From: Octadecabacter ascidiaceicola
GTDB lineage: Bacteria; Pseudomonadota; Alphaproteobacteria; Rhodobacterales; Rhodobacteraceae
Direction of reading: 5' to 3'
DNA length: 64,000 nt
NCBI RefSeq assembly: GCF_900185015.1
Contig: NZ_FXYD01000004.1
Coordinates: 186,001 to 250,000, forward strand
Part shown: in pieces, positions 62,872-64,000 of the stretch
Layout of the letters: every line of letters starts with the position of its first letter
How positions within the stretch are numbered: the stretch's first letter is position 1
Position numbers and translations under genes: made by a program
The notes under the pieces: model-generated
Databases searched by the model: none
What the model saw: the letters and a program-made list of their open reading frames with translations, nothing else
Told to the model about the DNA's origin: nothing

Positions 62872-63762
62872 ATGGCTACACCCTCTCAAAATGAAGACAC
62901 CCTGCGCGGTTTCGGCTTTGCGTTTTCTGCCTATCTACTGTGGGGGTTTTTACCTCTGTATTTGAAATGGCTGGCGCATGTCCCCGCCGTTGAGGTCGTC
63001 TCGCACCGAGTTTTGTGGTCCGTTCCAGTCGCAGGTTTGGTTTTGTTTTTGTTGGGCCGTACGGGTGATATCGGGCGGGTGTTACGAGACCCAAAAGCAC
63101 TCGCAATGGGGGGGGTAACGGCCGCGCTGATTTCGATTAACTGGGGCGTCTATGTTTGGGCGATTGCGGTAGACAGAACCTTAGATGCCGCGCTGGGCTA
63201 TTACATCAACCCGCTGTTTTCGGTGCTCTTGGGCTCTGTACTGCTCGGCGAGCGGCTGATGCGCCTGCAATGGGTCGCAGTGGCCCTTGCCGCGGCGGCT
63301 GTCGCAGTATTGGCAATTGAGACAGGTAGTTTGCCGTGGCCGGCGCTGGCGCTGACAACAAGCTGGGGCTTTTACGCCTATTTCAAACGCTCGCTTCCGA
63401 TTGGCCCGAACCAAGGGTTCTTGCTTGAGGTGTTGATCCTGACGCCGTTTGCTATCGGGTATCTGATTTGGCTTTGGCTGAACGGGGGTGGGCATTTCGT
63501 CCCGGTGACGACTGATATGTGGTTGCTTATGGGGTGCGGTATTGTGACGGCGGTGCCGCTGATGCTGTATGCCAATGGCGCGAAAGGCCTACGGCTGACG
63601 ACCATTGGCATCATGCAGTATATCGCGCCGACGATGATCATGTTGGTTGCAGTCTTCGTGTTCAAAGAACCCTTTGGCAGCGCACGCGCCGTTGCCTTCC
63701 CAATGATCTGGGCTGCGCTGGGTTTATATACCTATTCCATGTTCCGATCCCGCCGCAAATGA
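62872..63762 (+). CDS. rarD: RarD-type EamA transporter
   Basis: A 296-residue DMT-superfamily permease with ten hydrophobic helices, opening GFGFAFSAYLLWGFLPLYLKWLAHVPAVE, the RarD-specific block (EVVSHRVLWS). The substrate is unknown (chloramphenicol sensitivity link in E. coli). Its stop overlaps the start of the RluA gene (ATGA), so the two are coupled. Confidence 0.92.
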   Translation: MATPSQNEDTLRGFGFAFSAYLLWGFLPLYLKWLAHVPAVEVVSHRVLWSVPVAGLVLFLLGRTGDIGRVLRDPKALAMGGVTAALISINWGVYVWAIAVDRTLDAALGYYINPLFSVLLGSVLLGERLMRLQWVAVALAAAAVAVLAIETGSLPWPALALTTSWGFYAYFKRSLPIGPNQGFLLEVLILTPFAIGYLIWLWLNGGGHFVPVTTDMWLLMGCGIVTAVPLMLYANGAKGLRLTTIGIMQYIAPTMIMLVAVFVFKEPFGSARAVAFPMIWAALGLYTYSMFRSRRK

Positions 63763-64000
63763 GCAGTGAATACAATCCACCGAGTGACCCACTTGATGTG
63801 ATCCACGCCGATCATGAAATCCTGATCGTGAACAAACCGACCGGTTTGTTGTCGGTTCCGGGGAAGGGGCCGCATTTGGCGGATTGCCTGATCTCCCGTG
63901 TCCAAGAGGCGTTTCCCCAAGCTTTGCTGATCCACCGGTTGGACCGTGACACAAGTGGCGTGATGGTCTTTGCGCTGACGCCACACGCCCAGCGCCACAT
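63759..64000 (+). CDS. RluA-family pseudouridine synthase (partial, 3' end cut by window)
   Basis: Eighty residues are visible. After a variable opening the protein has EILIVNKPTGLLSVPGKG and the catalytic-Asp motif HRLDRDTSGVMVF. These are RluA-family hallmarks (rRNA/tRNA uridine isomerisation). The exact target (RluA, RluC, RluD type) cannot be told without the rest. The start overlaps the rarD stop by four bases. The gene is truncated only by the window edge. Confidence 0.92.
   Translation, partial: MSSEYNPPSDPLDVIHADHEILIVNKPTGLLSVPGKGPHLADCLISRVQEAFPQALLIHRLDRDTSGVMVFALTPHAQRH

Overview
The window looks like chromosomal DNA of a marine alphaproteobacterium in the Rhodobacteraceae (Roseobacter group). 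The grounds are the overall protein repertoire: a CcrM-type GANTC methyltransferase, DUF2125, DUF3576 and DUF4170 proteins, the PmbA-CysQ-DUF4170-KdtA-LpxK order, a roseobacter-style porin and a betaine-demethylation cluster. Genus is not resolvable by eye. I see no plasmid, phage, insertion sequence, integrase, CRISPR array or rRNA operon. One tRNA gene, tRNA-Arg(CCT), lies near the left end. The last gene (RluA-type pseudouridine synthase) runs off the right end.

Layout. 0-3.2 kb: tRNA-Arg and a cluster of poorly known small envelope genes: two tandem Tat-exported paralogs, a membrane-anchored winged-helix protein and two secreted proteins. 3.3-11.2 kb: rnhB, ccrM with three GANTC sites upstream, galE, an alkane monooxygenase (alkB), mutY, a DciA/DUF721 protein, a DsbA-like oxidoreductase and a CaiB-type CoA-transferase. 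11.2-15.7 kb: a minus-strand LPS/housekeeping operon (pmbA, cysQ-like, DUF4170, waaA/kdtA, lpxK). 15.8-18.9 kb: two tandem DUF2125 proteins. 19-22.9 kb: an SDR, an atypical crotonase, an MscS channel and a flavoprotein. 22.9-29.3 kb: surface polysaccharide genes (UDP-glucuronate epimerase, UDP-glucose dehydrogenase, sugar-phosphate transferase, YjbH, YjbF and a YjbE-like small protein). 29.3-33.9 kb: holA, lptE, leuS, DUF3576. 34-38.7 kb: porin, YggS, L,D-transpeptidase, EamA transporter, ribA. 38.7-47.5 kb: response regulator, two aminotransferases, xth, the thioredoxin-chaperone cnoX, a Lon-N protein, a Trm112-like protein, a Coq6/UbiH hydroxylase and an amidase. 47.5-55.1 kb: ftsK, lolA, lytic transglycosylase, AEC transporter, hspQ, small membrane protein, gamma-glutamyltransferase. 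55.4-62.8 kb: free-Met-sulfoxide reductase, then a probable betaine/dimethylglycine/sarcosine demethylation operon (XRE-cupin regulator, GFA protein, two FAD/GcvT dehydrogenases flanking a homocysteine methyltransferase). 62.9-64 kb: RarD-like transporter and RluA.

How they work together. The polysaccharide block can supply UDP-glucuronate and its epimer and a lipid-linked first sugar, but has no polymerase or Wza/Wzc here. The betaine block could move one methyl group from betaine to homocysteine, then oxidatively demethylate dimethylglycine and sarcosine, with the GFA protein as a candidate for handling formaldehyde.

Most notable structural observations: six convergent gene pairs overlap by exactly four bases through interleaved stop codons; the upstream region of ccrM is dense in its own target sites; the cnoX promoter carries a helically phased GTACA array ending in a perfect palindrome; and a nested ~98-bp palindromic element sits at 46.1 kb. 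I found no unmistakably new multi-gene system. The best uncharacterised candidates are the Tat-paralog/membrane-winged-helix cluster at the left end and the betaine cluster at the right. Start codons were re-chosen where a ribosome binding site or a family N-terminus argued for it; all functions rest on reading motifs, not on database searches.
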